Assembly: GCA_022494885.1 (NCBI GenBank)
Contig: JAGVSM010001667.1
Location: 177,802-241,801, forward strand
DNA from: Micrasema longulum
Taxonomy: Eukaryota > Arthropoda > Insecta > Trichoptera > Brachycentridae
Direction of reading: 5' to 3'
DNA: 64,000 nucleotides
In this document: one piece after another, positions 12,556 to 23,876 of the stretch
Position numbering within the stretch: the first letter of the stretch is position 1
Layout: every line of letters starts with the position of its first letter
The notes under the pieces: model-generated
What the model saw: the letters and a program-made list of their open reading frames with translations, nothing else
What the model was told of the DNA's origin: nothing
Database searches by the model: none
Translations under genes and position numbers: made by a program

Positions 12556-13817
12556 GATGTTTTATTTTTTTTTAAATTTATTCTTTATAAAAAAATATTT
12601 TAATGTGCCAATATGTCTTCTTGCTCATACTGATCATCGTGGTTTCGGATGTGACAGGGTTTAATGAACACCCTGTATTGCCCGAATTTCACATTACAGT
12701 AGTCTGTTTTATAAAAAATGAGCCGACCTTTGTCACGTGAATATAATAACTAAGGTTGAATTATAGAAATAAAATGTAAGTGCAATTATTTTCATTACCT
12801 CCTTTCGCTTGTTTGTACCGAATAGTATATTACTTTGTATATTACATAACACCGTTATTGGAACACGATCTGTAAAATTACCACTGCACCACTTGATTAT
12901 CGTTTCTAATACCTACCAATAAACCAAACGTGATACTTTAATTTTTTTTTCCATTTTCAAACAGAGATAGGTAGGTACATTTATAAATTTAATTTATTAT
13001 TTCAATATTATTATTATTTATCAATACATATAATAGGTGTACAAACAAATACCGTTTATACGCATATTAAATTCCATTAATGGCATTAATTATACATTAA
13101 AAAACAGAAAATGGTTTATACTATCATCCCCATTTCCACACCCAGTGATGCTTAGGGCACTACATAGGTAAACTTTGGTTTTGTATTTGTACAACCATTT
13201 CGATAACCTATTACACGAAGGAAAGGTGATTAAGTGATCCAGGAACAATGAAATATTGCAGTTCAAAAAACCAATTAAAAAATATATTGCCTCATTTTTA
13301 TATACCATAAAAAATGATTACTCATAGTGATGATAAACTGATTGAAAAAATCTTTAAGACTGCGCTTTGGAGATTTGGGTGTTATTTTTGCTTTTATTTC
13401 ACGGGGCAGTTTATTATACAAGGGCTGAGAAACATTATTAAGCGACTCTACCAAATTTCGTTGGTTGAAACATTGTTATAGTCCTTAAAACATAGCTTGA
13501 TTAGAATGACAATGGCAGCTGTCGAACTAATTTCATTAGTGATGGAAAATTACTGACCACTGATCAAATCGATTTTATCAGTTATTTCATGCAATCATGA
13601 AACTCGGTTTCCGAAAATTGATATAAAAAACGAAAAAAAACAAGCCTATTATAGCGTGTTTAACACAATTATTCACTAAAATATAGGACATTTATGCTTT
13701 TTTCATGAACAAAATCAAACGATTATTATTTTTTTATTCGATCAATTTGTCCCATCTCTAACGTTTTTGCAAAATGATGTTACCTTGTAAGAACGTCGTT
13801 AATAATTAGGTTTATTT
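12556..13817. other. Intergenic spacer with a SINE fragment
   Basis: Mostly featureless AT-rich DNA. At 13118-13170 there is a minus-strand fragment of the family A SINE tail (CATCCCCATTTCCACACC, then GCTTAGGGCACTACA), matching the 3' parts of the copies at 25833-26085 and 51468-51720. No gene is recognised. Confidence 0.45.
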
Positions 13818-14415
13818 TACAATATTTGAGTACGTCCAAATACTTGCAGACTGGCTGGATTTCCTCCCTAGGGAGTTATTCATGTTTAAATTTATTTCAA
13901 CACGGAGGAAAAACATTTTTGAGAAGGAAATATGGAAGTCTAGGCATTTATAGGGCTTATGACCTGTCATTGGCTGGTTTAAGTGGCCACTCTAGACACT
14001 GTGTAACATTCACTTTGAAATAAATTTAAATATGAATAACTCCCTAGGGAGGAAATCCAGCCAGTCTGCAAGCATTTGTACATGCTCAAACATTGTCGAA
14101 TTACTACCTGGTAAAAGGAGAAGTATAAAAATTGGAAAATTGTTTTCAGGCGTTGCCTAGTAGGTGATTTGGTTCAGCCGGATGAATCTCACCCACGTGA
14201 TAAAGGTTTCAGCTCTTTTGCGTTACAAAAGTCAACAGATGGAAGAGTTGAGGAAATGTGGATGTTGAAACATGGGCAGAATGGTGAATGTTACACAGTG
14301 TGTAAAGTGGCCACTTAAACCAGCCAATGACAGGTCATAAGCCCTATAAATGACTAGACTTCCATATTCCCTTCTCAAAAATGTTTTTCCCTGTCTGTTG
14401 AAATAAATTTAAATA
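13818..14415. mobile_element. Foldback/MITE family M1, copy b (longest)
   Basis: This copy contains all the modules: TTGCAGACTGGCTGGATTTC with CTCCCTAGGGAG at the left, inverted again at 14030-14080. The inner segment GGAAAATTGTTTTCAGGCG and TTGCCTAGTAGGTGA follows, then the TGTTACACAGTGTGTAAAGT segment, and an inverted copy of the left arm ends in AAAAATGTTTTTCCC. It appears to be two partly overlapping inverted units. It carries no transposase gene. Confidence 0.75.
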
Positions 14416-15697
14416 GGTTTATTTTAGTTTTAAAGCTGATTTTATGTATTAATGTTGATTTATGTTTCAAACATTATTAAAAAAAATTATTAACACGCCA
14501 GATACAAATGATTTTTCGTGTGTCAATATAAATAACTCCTTTGACGTTACTACAAAGTTATGTCGTCACTTTTTCGGACAACTGTCATTCTAATCATGTT
14601 ACATTTTAAGGACTATAAATATACATTTTTGGAGTTGCTGGATACAGCTAATTAAGCTTTTATTACATAAAAAGAAGCAAAATATATGTATCGAAATTAC
14701 CTGTGCGTAGATTAATTTATATTGTGAAGAGAAGACAAAATAAATTAAAATTAAAATTATTATATGATTTACTTGCATGCATATAAAAACATAATGAACA
14801 CATATCTATACTAATTTCAAAAATAATGTTATTAAAATGAATAAATAAATATAAAATATTTTAAAATAGTAAAAACATGATCTAAAATAAGTCATTCGTG
14901 TCAATTAAGTTGAACAACCTCTTTGTTCTTCTTAATTTGATCGAAACCTTGTATTTTTTACAAAAAATATACATAAATGGAAGGCCATTAAAATCAGTAA
15001 AACATCAATTTAACTAATTTATCATAATAATATTTTCAATACATCTACCTACCTGTTTAGTTAAGCACGTGTAGGTTGACCCACCATTTATGATATTTAC
15101 ATTGCAAATTCGAAATTGAATTAATTCAGCTGTTAGTTCCTTGTGCAGTCTTTCGAATTGGATTCTCATATTTTTATTTTGTTCATGAATCGAATGCAGA
15201 CATTTAATATTCAGAAAGGAAGGCTGATTGTTTGGAATTTTAATCTCCAATTTATTTTAATAATGTTTATGGTTAGGCTTTTTTAATAGTTCAAATCTAA
15301 TCATCTTTAAAGTATAATTCATATTAAGTTGTTTAATATGCTTCCCAAAATAATTAAATGGACAGATAACAAAGAAGCTCATATATTTATAAGCATAGAA
15401 GAAAAAAAGAATATCTAAAATAAATGACTCATGAACCAAAAAATAAACACTGTACAGTCTTACTTAGAACAATGCTATGTGGTTTTAGGTGGGCATACAA
15501 GCTTTACTGAGAGTGGTGCAAGTCACATAAAATTTTGGGTGCTGTTTTCGACAGACGACACGTCGTGACGTGGCGCAGTTGGTTAGGCGGCTAACTGTGA
15601 AACTGGTGAAAAACTAGAAATATTTTTTTCTAAGTTGGTCTGGGTGATGTGGCGTATTTCTCATAATTTACTTCCACATCCTTTCTTTTCCAGAGGC
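14416..15697. other. Intergenic spacer, little recognised
   Basis: A/T-rich DNA with short frames on the minus strand (15014-15439) that match nothing I know. At 15561-15600 a tRNA-like A-box segment, TGGCGCAGTTGGTTAGGCGG, suggests another SINE head remnant. Confidence 0.4.
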
Positions 15698-15946
15698 TAA
15701 AGCTAGGGTTTCCTAGGACAGCGGTGCCCGTATTTTAACGGCCGTAGTGAATGGTGATGCGGTAGACAGCCGTCGTAACGTCGACTAGAGAGTGGTTTCT
15801 TAGAAAAACGGTGTTAAATGGTGTTGATAACACCGTTTTCCAAGGAAACCACACTCTAGTTACCGTTACGACGGTTATCCACCGCATCACCGTTCACTAC
15901 GGCCGTTAAAATACGGGCACCGCTGTCCTAGGAAACCCTAGCTTTA
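15698..15946. repeat. Long near-perfect palindrome (foldback element)
   Basis: The left arm (15698-15815) and right arm (15829-15946) are inverted copies of each other over almost 120 bp. Both contain TAAAGCTAGGGTTTCCTAGG, CAGCGGTGCCCGTATTTTAA and CGGCCGTAGTGAA.GGTGATG. The loop is only about 13 bp between AACGGTGTT and AACACCGTT. The main difference is near GTAGACAGCCGTC versus GGATAACCGTC. There is no open frame, and its GC content exceeds that of the flanks. Confidence 0.85.
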
Positions 15947-16659
15947 ACGGGTTATTAAAAAAAAGAAACTTTAAATGCGTAAACTTAAAAATGAAATAGG
16001 TCAAGCGGACAACTCATATTGCGTTTCTTCTCATATTTTCTCTTTCAACGTTGTCAAAGTCAATTTGAATACAAGTTATACGTATATACTTGTTTATCTA
16101 ATAGTCCTTTCAAATTATACGACATAACCCATTTTTTATTCAAATGAATACATTTTTCCAAACTTAAATCTCTTCATCCAAACTTTTGTAGACCTTATAG
16201 AGTGAAACTGCATACTAAACTCACATTCTCAATTTTTGTAACATGCCACAGAAATTGATGTTGTATACCTACAACAATTTTCATGTAGCGAAATATTTTT
16301 TTTTAATAAATTGTCACCATCATCACTCCTCAGCAGATCGTAGGGTACCTACTTACTACTTACTGCATTGCCAATCCGGGGACTGAAATATTGCTGTCTA
16401 AAAAAATCGATTTTTCAAGGAGCCGAACCCATGACATCATCGGCAAAAACGCCAATCACTAAGTACACTATGAGGCGAACCGCATTTTGTTTGCACAATT
16501 TCTTCCAACCAACCAATTAAATAAAAGTTTTATTTTTATAATTAATTTACAAAAAATATTCAATAGATTTAAAAAAAAAAAAAAACTAAAGCTATACAAA
16601 AACGAAATAACTGTAAGTATTTGCATATTAATTACCTTAAATCAATACTACTCAATGGC

Positions 16660-16765
16660 AAAAATGAATAAAGAGGAAAGAGGAAAGAGGAAAAGAGGGG
16701 AGATTTAGGAAAGAAGGGAGATTAGGAAAAAGAGGGGAGATTAAGGAAAAGAGGGGAGATTAAGG
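16660..16765 (+). repeat. Polypurine tandem repeat
   Basis: Imperfect repeats of about 20 bp of the type GAAAAGAGGGGAGATTAAG form an almost uninterrupted purine tract on the plus strand. Confidence 0.75.
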
Positions 16766-17559
16766 AAGAGAAAGAAGATGTTTCTTCAGACGGGATTTAA
16801 ACAAAGATACTGTAGTTACATATTTGACAGTGGATGGGAGATGATTCCACAGTCGAGCCGCATGGACACTATATAAATAAAAAAATATAGAGGAATTGTG
16901 GAGGGGTATTAAGAGGGTGCTTTGAGAATTAGAACGATGAGGTTAACCATGAACTGATAAGCGTTGAAATTTTTCAAGGAAGTATATGTACTTGTATCGT
17001 AGGTGCGTTAGGACTATATTACAATATATAAGAACGGGCCTACTCCCTTAAGGGAATTTCTTCCTACCTACCCAAACCGTAGAATGTAAGAATTTAAGAA
17101 GTGTATGGACATATTTTAGATATGAATACAGAATCATATAGTTTTATACAAAATTTCAAACCAAAATAAAACATTAGATCGTGACATTTCAATATTTATT
17201 TACATGTAAATAAAGAAGGGGCGGCATTTGATAGAAAAATAATATTCTTCTCATCAGCATTCTGTCTTAACCTTGCGTTGGAGCTATTTGAATGGTTGAT
17301 TTATATTTCAAGATCGCAGAGACCGCAAACAAAGACATGCCACTATCAAATCTAGCAGACCAAGTCCACGGGCACGAGTTGCTTCTAATTTCCGAATGCC
17401 ACACCTTATTATAATATACAGCAGCACTCTGTTTATCCGAACTCCAGCCATCCGGATTGCCAAATATCCGAATCGTTATCAGGAAATAAGAAATAAAGAT
17501 GTTATAATAACGAATAAAGGGGCGCTGGAGGCCGACGCGCCAGCCATTTACTCTGTTGG

Positions 17560-17760
17560 ACTGGACATGTTAAGTATGTTATGTTTAGGTATGTTTTTAA
17601 TGAGATTCTGATTCGCTGCATTATTTCAAAATCAATTTAAAAAAGATTATTGAGTAATCAAAGTTGATCCAATTATTCGGATCTCTGCATACTCCGGATA
17701 ACGTCTGGTACTCATTAATCCGGGTAATTAAAGTTTTGCTGTATCTAAATCATCCGTAAA
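17560..17760. repeat. DNA transposon end, family R3 copy b (pogo/Tigger-like?)
   Basis: Similar to 7312-7450: both have CTGGACATGTT, GATTC..ATTCGCTG, ATTAATCCGG and AGTTTTGC in order. Upstream at 17420-17480, TTTATCCGAACTCCAGCCAT and CATCCGGATTGCC resemble the other end of such elements. No intact transposase is present. Confidence 0.45.
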
Positions 17761-17819
17761 ACGTCGAATTATTATTTTTGTATAACAGTATGATTTATTT
17801 ATGCCGCTAGTTCAGATCT

Positions 17820-18512
17820 GGGACTCTCAATAAATATGAGCAAAACTAAGCTGATGATCATTGATCAAGCTAATAAAGTAGCGCCATTATCCTTACTGAG
17901 CAACTTAAAAAGAGTCAACAATTTCATGTGAAATACGGCGACGTGTTGGTATTGCCAAAAGTGCTATGAGTCGGCTAGTGAAGATCTGGAAGAATCGCAG
18001 TATAACCATTAACACCAAAAAGAGGCTGGTGAAGGCCTTTGTTTTCTCAGTGTTCATGTACGGTGTGGAGTGTTGGACACTGAGGGAATCTGAAAAGAAA
18101 AAAATCTAAGCTTTCGAGGTGTTGGCGGAGAGTGCTGCGGATTCCGTGGACGGCCAGACGTACGAATGCATCTATTCTCCAGGAACTGGACATAGGAAAA
18201 ATACTGATATCCATGTGCGAGAAAAGAATCCTGCAGTTCTTTGGGCATATTTCCAGGGGAGATTCTAATAGCTTGGAGAAAACTATTCTCCTGGGAAGTG
18301 TCGAAAGGACAAGGTCGCGTGGACGTCAACCGACAAGATGGAGCGGCACAGTTACCAGAATTATCAGAATCATCACTGACGAATGCCTATAGAAGAGCAC
18401 AAGACCGTTCCAGATGGAGGGAGACTGTCCACAGACGAGCCATGCCTGGAGTCAGGCGTAATCACCATCCTCAAACATGAGGCACGGATTGAAGAGATGA
18501 TTTATTTATTAT
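17820..18512 (+). mobile_element. Decayed LINE: RTE-like endonuclease/reverse transcriptase C-terminus
   Basis: Across shifted frames this reads, in order, GLSINMSKTKLMI, RRRVGIAKSAMSRLVKIWKN, KKRLVKAFVFSVFMYGVECW, TLRESEKKKI, VLRIPWTARRTN, EKRILQFFGHISRGDSNSLE, RSRGRQPTRWSGTVTRI and RAQDRSRW.....RAMPG. This is the standard thumb-to-C-terminus order of RTE/BovB-type non-LTR retrotransposons. At least two frame changes and several stops show it is dead. It ends in TTTATTTATTATTTATT-type simple sequence. The 5' part, including the active site, is absent. Confidence 0.85.
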
Positions 18513-18868
18513 TTATTAATAAACAAATTCTTGAGAGTCCATGATTTATTTATTTTGAAAAAATAACAGCCATTACAAAAAATGTAATATTTTCAAATAA
18601 ATAAAAATTAAAAGGCCAAGAATAGTTTTGTACTTAATCTTGAATACAATTTCATTTTTTTATATGTGTAGGGTTACTTCGTATCACTCCATTTGCAAAA
18701 TATACTATATGTATATTAAAACAAAAATAAAGTTTTTCTTTGACTACAATCTTTTTAAAAAAAGTCAGAATGATGATCGTGCATGCATAAGAAGGTGCAT
18801 TACTGTAGAGAAAGAGAAGTATCTATGTAAATAAAATAGAGTTACCTTGTTCTTAGGTACGGGAGAGC

Positions 18869-19528
18869 GGGGTCTAAAGTAACACGGGTAAAAATAAACA
18901 ACGCATCTCCCTGCTCTCCTGTAAATAATACCGAAATACTAAATCCGTTGTTTGAAAACTGTGCTCAAGCACTACATCTCCCAATTGACTAGTTTAATGT
19001 ATCGCAAAGCTTACGTCTAATATTAAGGAATGCCCATAATTCAGCGCTAAATTTTGAATTTAGCTTAAACGACTTTATTTTCGATTTCATTAAATATATT
19101 TAACGTTTATGGTTTTTGTAAAATTTGATACGCAACATTTAAAACGTGGTTGGGGTCCGAAGTAACAGAATTAGTAACTCCAAGAAAGCTATAAATAATT
19201 ACCAAGAGAATATCGTGGAGGATTCTTTTGACGAAAAAGAGTGATGTTGTTAACGTGATTAACTAGTCATACCGGAGAAGAGTGCGCACAAAAATATGGC
19301 CTCACGAAGAATGCACCATGGCATGACGGAGGAAAACTATGTATGTCATAATTGTGAACCTTATTAATATATATGTTTTTGAATATTTTAAATTGTTTGT
19401 CGTTTCTGATAATTACATTTGTGATGAACACCGCCATTAATTTCTTTTTGATTCGATTAATAGTTGTCACGTTACTTTCGACCCCGCTATGCGTTACTTT
19501 AGACCCCGATAGTGGGATCCAAAGTAAT
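18869..19528. repeat. Five copies of a 15-mer GGGRTCYRAAGTAAY in both orientations
   Basis: Plus orientation at 18869 (GGGGTCTAAAGTAAC), 19152 (GGGGTCCGAAGTAAC) and 19514 (GGGATCCAAAGTAAT). Minus orientation at 19471-19485 and 19493-19507. The last pair forms a hairpin around a 6-bp loop. Spaced short motifs in both orientations resemble subterminal transposase-binding repeats of a DNA transposon. No transposase is recognised within. Confidence 0.6.
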
Positions 19529-19561
19529 ACTAGACAAGTCGAGAATAATATTTTTTTCAGT

Positions 19562-19776
19562 TTTTATATATCGTATTATCAGCGCAACGATTTTTTAAAG
19601 TTTTGTATTTCTGAAATAACTCCGCGTGTAACGTCAGAGATTCATTTCCGCTTATTCTCATTCAGTTCTTCCCATTGGTCCAGAAACAACAAGCAGACCG
19701 GAAATCTTACATAGCTCTCAGATCATAGGTTGATTCACATGAACCAGTGACGTCATTCAAAGTAGTGCGTTTTTAT
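19562..19776 (+). repeat. Dispersed repeat R2, copy a
   Basis: About 215 bp is shared with 62270-62466. Common blocks are TATATATCGTATTA.CAGCGC, GATTTTTTAAAGTTTTGTAT, AATAACTCCGCGTGT.ACGTC and ACGTCATTCAAAGTAGTGCG. Two GACGTCA-like (CRE-like) sites occur in each copy. It is non-coding, and the element class is unknown. Confidence 0.75.
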
Positions 19777-19816
19777 CAAAATATTTTTGATTATTTTTTC
19801 TGTACTGTTCTTGGAC

Positions 19817-19925
19817 TGGCACCTAAAGCGTAAGACTAATTTTCTTACCTTTACATGACAAGAATGATAGAGATTTACCGCATTTGTTGTTCCAATGCAG
19901 TTCCCTACGCACCACGGCACTGGCA
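19817..19925 (+). mobile_element. Family A SINE, 3' fragment
   Basis: The fragment matches the body and tail of family A SINEs: GGACTGGCACCTAAAGCG, TCTTACCTTTACATGACA, TTCCAATGCAGTTCCCTA, then GCACC. The tRNA-like head is missing. Confidence 0.6.
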
Positions 19926-20250
19926 CTGGGCACGGAAAGGGTTGGTTATACACCTAATATTAGCTGTCGTCAATACAAAGTACAAATTAAACTGACGGTG
20001 CCTCGACAGAAAAACTACTATGGAGATAGAATAACTGGGAGTGTAGTACCAAAACTGTTTAACTTCATACCTAGTGAAAACAGAAAGGAAAAAAACCTTA
20101 TATAATTTGAAAAAATCGTTATAAACTTATTAAAAAGAACAAGTGCGCACATAAATATTTTAATATTTTTTTATTAAACTTTGTACCTACGCTTTATAAA
20201 TAAAAAAATGTAACCCGCAGACAAGCTTCGGCTTTGCGGAAACAACAATA
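19926..20250 (+). mobile_element. LINE 3' fragment with UUCG-loop tail hairpin
   Basis: The frame ending at 20105 reads YKVQIKLTVPRQKNYYGDR, then ITGSVVPKLFNFIPSENRK, the typical last residues of an insect LINE reverse transcriptase. About 110 bp later there is a hairpin at 20215-20239: CCGCA, AAGC, loop TTCG, GCTT, TGCGG. This matches the tail-hairpin arrangement of other LINE ends in the window. It is 5'-truncated, and the clade is uncertain. Confidence 0.6.
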
Positions 20251-22980
20251 CAATTATGTATGCTATTTTATTGTTAAAGGAATTTTTGTTTTTTAAATCC
20301 AACAAATATTTTACAAAATAATTATAAATACCCAGAATCTTTCATATTTTCTTCAAAGTTACATTTCTTTATTTACCTAATTAAATTCGACCAGGGCCCG
20401 TATTTCAATGGGATTTCAACAGTAGTTATGGTAAATTTTATATATTAAGTCAAATTAAATTTTCTGTGTGAAAAATAGAATATGCATTCATTTTTTTTCT
20501 AAACATGTTCAACTGCAAATTACCGACGAAGGAACTTTAAATTTTCAAACAAATATACACATTTTCTTATGTAAATTTCGATTTTACTTGAAGACTGTCG
20601 AAGACTCGGGGCCCAGGAAAATACTGGTTTTGATTCAAAAATAGCTTACCCGCATAAAATTAAACTGATATCGAATTAATTAATTTCCTTGTGTCAAATT
20701 TTATTTCCCTGGAGATCTGTCATTAATTAAAAAAGTAGGTCTTGTGTTGTTAATTCAATGAGTTAGGCCGTTTTCACACTACAGCGAAAATCCATTCGGC
20801 CCGAATTATAACAGAGGGCTTTTACTTTTATCGTAAATAATTTATCTTTTTAACCATTTTATTTATTTATTGGCAGCTAAACGCACGAAAGAAACTAAAC
20901 GAAAAAAGACGATTTTTCAGTTGATCAAATAAAACAATAAAAACAAAAATTAACACAAGCACACCTTTGAGATTTCCAAATAATTTTTGACCTACCAAAA
21001 TGTCGTACTACACGATTCCTGCAGAATTAGGTTTGTTTTAAGATTTAAAAAAAAAATAATAGCCTCCCTTAATAAATTGAGAAAATAAACGGCACAAATA
21101 AATTTAACATAAAATTAAAAGAACACCCTGCAAAAAAACTACTTGATGATTTATGAGGACTAATGAAAAATGTAAATGTACTATATTTCTATATTACAAC
21201 ATTCTGAAAATGCTTGTACCTACTATTAACTCAGTCTAAGTCACTCTCCAAGCGCAAGATCTTGTGTCTTTTTTGAAGAGGCACAGCATTAAAATAAAAA
21301 AATACTGAACTCATTTAGGTATAATGTTTTTTTTAAACTATTTGTAAATCATACAATACGTATAAATTATATTCCCAGGAGTTACAACAACTTAATTCGA
21401 GACGTAAATTATATAATCTTTTTTTAAAAACTTTATTCAGAACAACGAAGATACAAAACAAGGATTACATTTTTTAAACTAAATATATCTCAACAACATA
21501 TTAGCTAAAAAAACTTTTCTTACACAAATAAAATAAACATATAAAAACGCTTTCAAGAATGGAGGAAGTGGTATTTCTAGGACTAAGATAGATAAGGTCG
21601 TTAACATCACATGCTACGCAAAAAATGCAACCATGTTGGCAGTGGCAATTCCTAACGATTAGAACATATCTAATTCAGTTAGGAAATCAAAACGTTTAAA
21701 TATTTAGGTTTTAAAATCTCGAGCTAATAAAATCGAATCTAATAAAAACTAGAATAAATATAACTTAACTATATGTAATATTTTTGTAAAAGTACATGTG
21801 AAATGGGTCTTCGACGTAACTGAATACAGAAATAATGCAGTGTTTGAAAATGAATAGTGCTTTTGGCTTTTAACAGATAAATAAATAAAAAAACAATATT
21901 AACCAAGTAATAAATGATTGATTGAGCAATATTGATTTTATTTTTTCATAATCATGCAGCGTTTCTTGGTTTGTATGTAATGTAGTTCTCATTAAAAACA
22001 GTATCCAAAAACGAAAAAATACCCTCATTATAATAAAAACATGTAATAATTATGTATTATTGCAAATAAAATATCTCGAAGTGAATGTCTCGAATATTTA
22101 TTTATTAAACTTATGTACAGATAAATTATTGTTAATTGCTAAGATCATAAATTGGTATAAAAACGCGATTCATAAAAACGTTTTCATTTATTTGTTGCAT
22201 AATTAATTTTAATTAGCGTAAGTTAATTATCGAAAGATTAAGAGCAACCTTCAATTGAAGTGTATTTTTACATGTTTAGGAATGAAAAATAAATTTAAAC
22301 AATGAAATGTGTTAATGCTATGAATAGGCACATCTTTAAACCATTTAACGTTTTTAGCCACGTAATTTTTTTGAGTTGTTAAGTTTTATAGTCGAATACC
22401 AAAATATTTTTGAAATCTAGTCGTAAATATCAAGTTCTATATTCCATTGAAATATTAATTGGATAAGTGTAATGGCGGGTTTGTTGCTAAAAATAAGATA
22501 AAAACCCTTTGAACAATTTGTCGTGAACAATGGCGGATGTGAGAAAGATGCGACATTGACTTTCTTTTATATTTGATCTTAAAAAGGTCATATAAAGGCT
22601 TTGTATTCTAGGTTTGAAAAAATATATACAACTAACCCAAGTATCAAATTTTATACTTTTGTGCTTATCAATTTGTGACATGAGGTGGCAAAAAAAAATA
22701 AACCACTCTCATGTAGAGTTGAAGAAAATCACATGCGTCGTTGTTCTACGATCATGACGAATTGATTGGGTAGATATTATTGTTGCTCAAAACGTGAGTG
22801 GGTACCTTCATCCATATTATTTTGAATGTTGAGCTACCGAGAAGAGGTATTATAAAAATAGTGGACTATTTATAGAATGCGACAATGAAATCAAATATGG
22901 GTGTGCCTATGTATAGTCAATTGGAACTTATAATAGGTGCCAATTATATAAGTAACCGCGGAAACATTCATTGGACATCC
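20251..22980. other. AT-rich upstream region of black, nothing recognised
   Basis: There is no open frame with family resemblance. GGCCGTTTTCACACTACAGC (20766-20785) resembles a MITE terminus, but I found no partner end. The final part may hold distal regulatory DNA for the decarboxylase gene, but no specific site can be defended. Confidence 0.4.
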
Positions 22981-23122
22981 CCAGTAGGAGAGCCCTAATT
23001 AGACCACCGGGTGGGGGAAGGTAGTGCGGTGGAAGGGAGAGCTGACATGACCTTCCGCAAAGCCATTCGTTGTTCCGAAAAGCAAAACAACCTTACATTA
23101 CATCTCCACTTTCAATTTGCAG

Positions 23123-23158
23123 TATTTAAGTGCCTCGAAGGCTGGACTGGCGTTCATT
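23123..23158 (+). promoter_or_regulatory. Candidate core promoter of black (TATA-like plus initiator)
   Basis: TATTTAAG at 23123-23130 lies about 33 bp before the A of an initiator-like TTCATTG (23153-23159), the usual arthropod spacing. This would give a 5' leader of about 67 nt before the ATG at 23223. Local GC rises sharply from about 22,980, in line with a transcribed 5' end. A further TATAAAA at 22851 is an alternative upstream start. Confidence 0.4.
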
Positions 23159-23222
23159 GTACGCCGGTCGCGTATAGTGCCAAGCAACTCAGCTCTGGAT
23201 TAAACGTCACTCGTCAGACAAG

Positions 23223-23876
23223 ATGCCCGCAAACACACTCGATCTCTTAGAGCTCAGGGTGGAAGACCCCCCTACAGATAGCGGTTCGTGTGGCGCGATA
23301 TCTTCCGAAGACGAGAGTTGGGTGCAGCCGTGCCGGCTCAAGGAGGACCAAGCCCATACTCCTACCCCGGCCTGGTTTTCTAGCCTCCCCCACAGGTCCA
23401 GACACGAAGACTTCTTCCGGAAAGCAGTGGACATCCTCATCGAGCAGGCAGTTTTCCGAGGAACCTCCAGAGCCAATAAAGTAACGGAATGGAAAGACCC
23501 AGAAGAACTTATTAAAATCCTGCAACTTCACCCGGAAAGCAAAGCGGAAAGTCAGGATAAGCTGCTGGAAAGAATGGAGGAAATTATAAAGTATTCAGTT
23601 AAAACTGGTCACCCGTATTTCGTGAATCAACTGTTTTCTTCAGTGGATCCGTATGGACTGATCGGTCAGTGGTTAGCAGATGCCCTAAATCCGAGTGTAT
23701 ACACGTACGAAGTAGCTCCGGCCTTTGTTCTGATGGAAGAAGCGGTGCTGGCGGAGATGCGCTCTATTGTGGGGTTCCCGGGAGGGTTGGGAGATGGAAT
23801 ATTCTGTCCCGGGGGCTCCATGGCCAACGGATACGCCATCAGCTGTGCTAGATATGCCTTCAATTCGGACGTTAAG
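23223..23876 (+). CDS. black: black exon 1 (residues 1-218)
   Basis: The ATG sits in the context ACAAGATGCC and is the first in frame after the leader. The exon encodes the variable N-terminus, then GTSRANKVTEWKDPEELIKI, the substrate-side motif TGHPYFVNQLFSSVDPYGLI, and CPGGSMANGYAISCARYAF. The donor AAG|GTACTA lies after a complete codon (phase 0). Confidence 0.9.
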
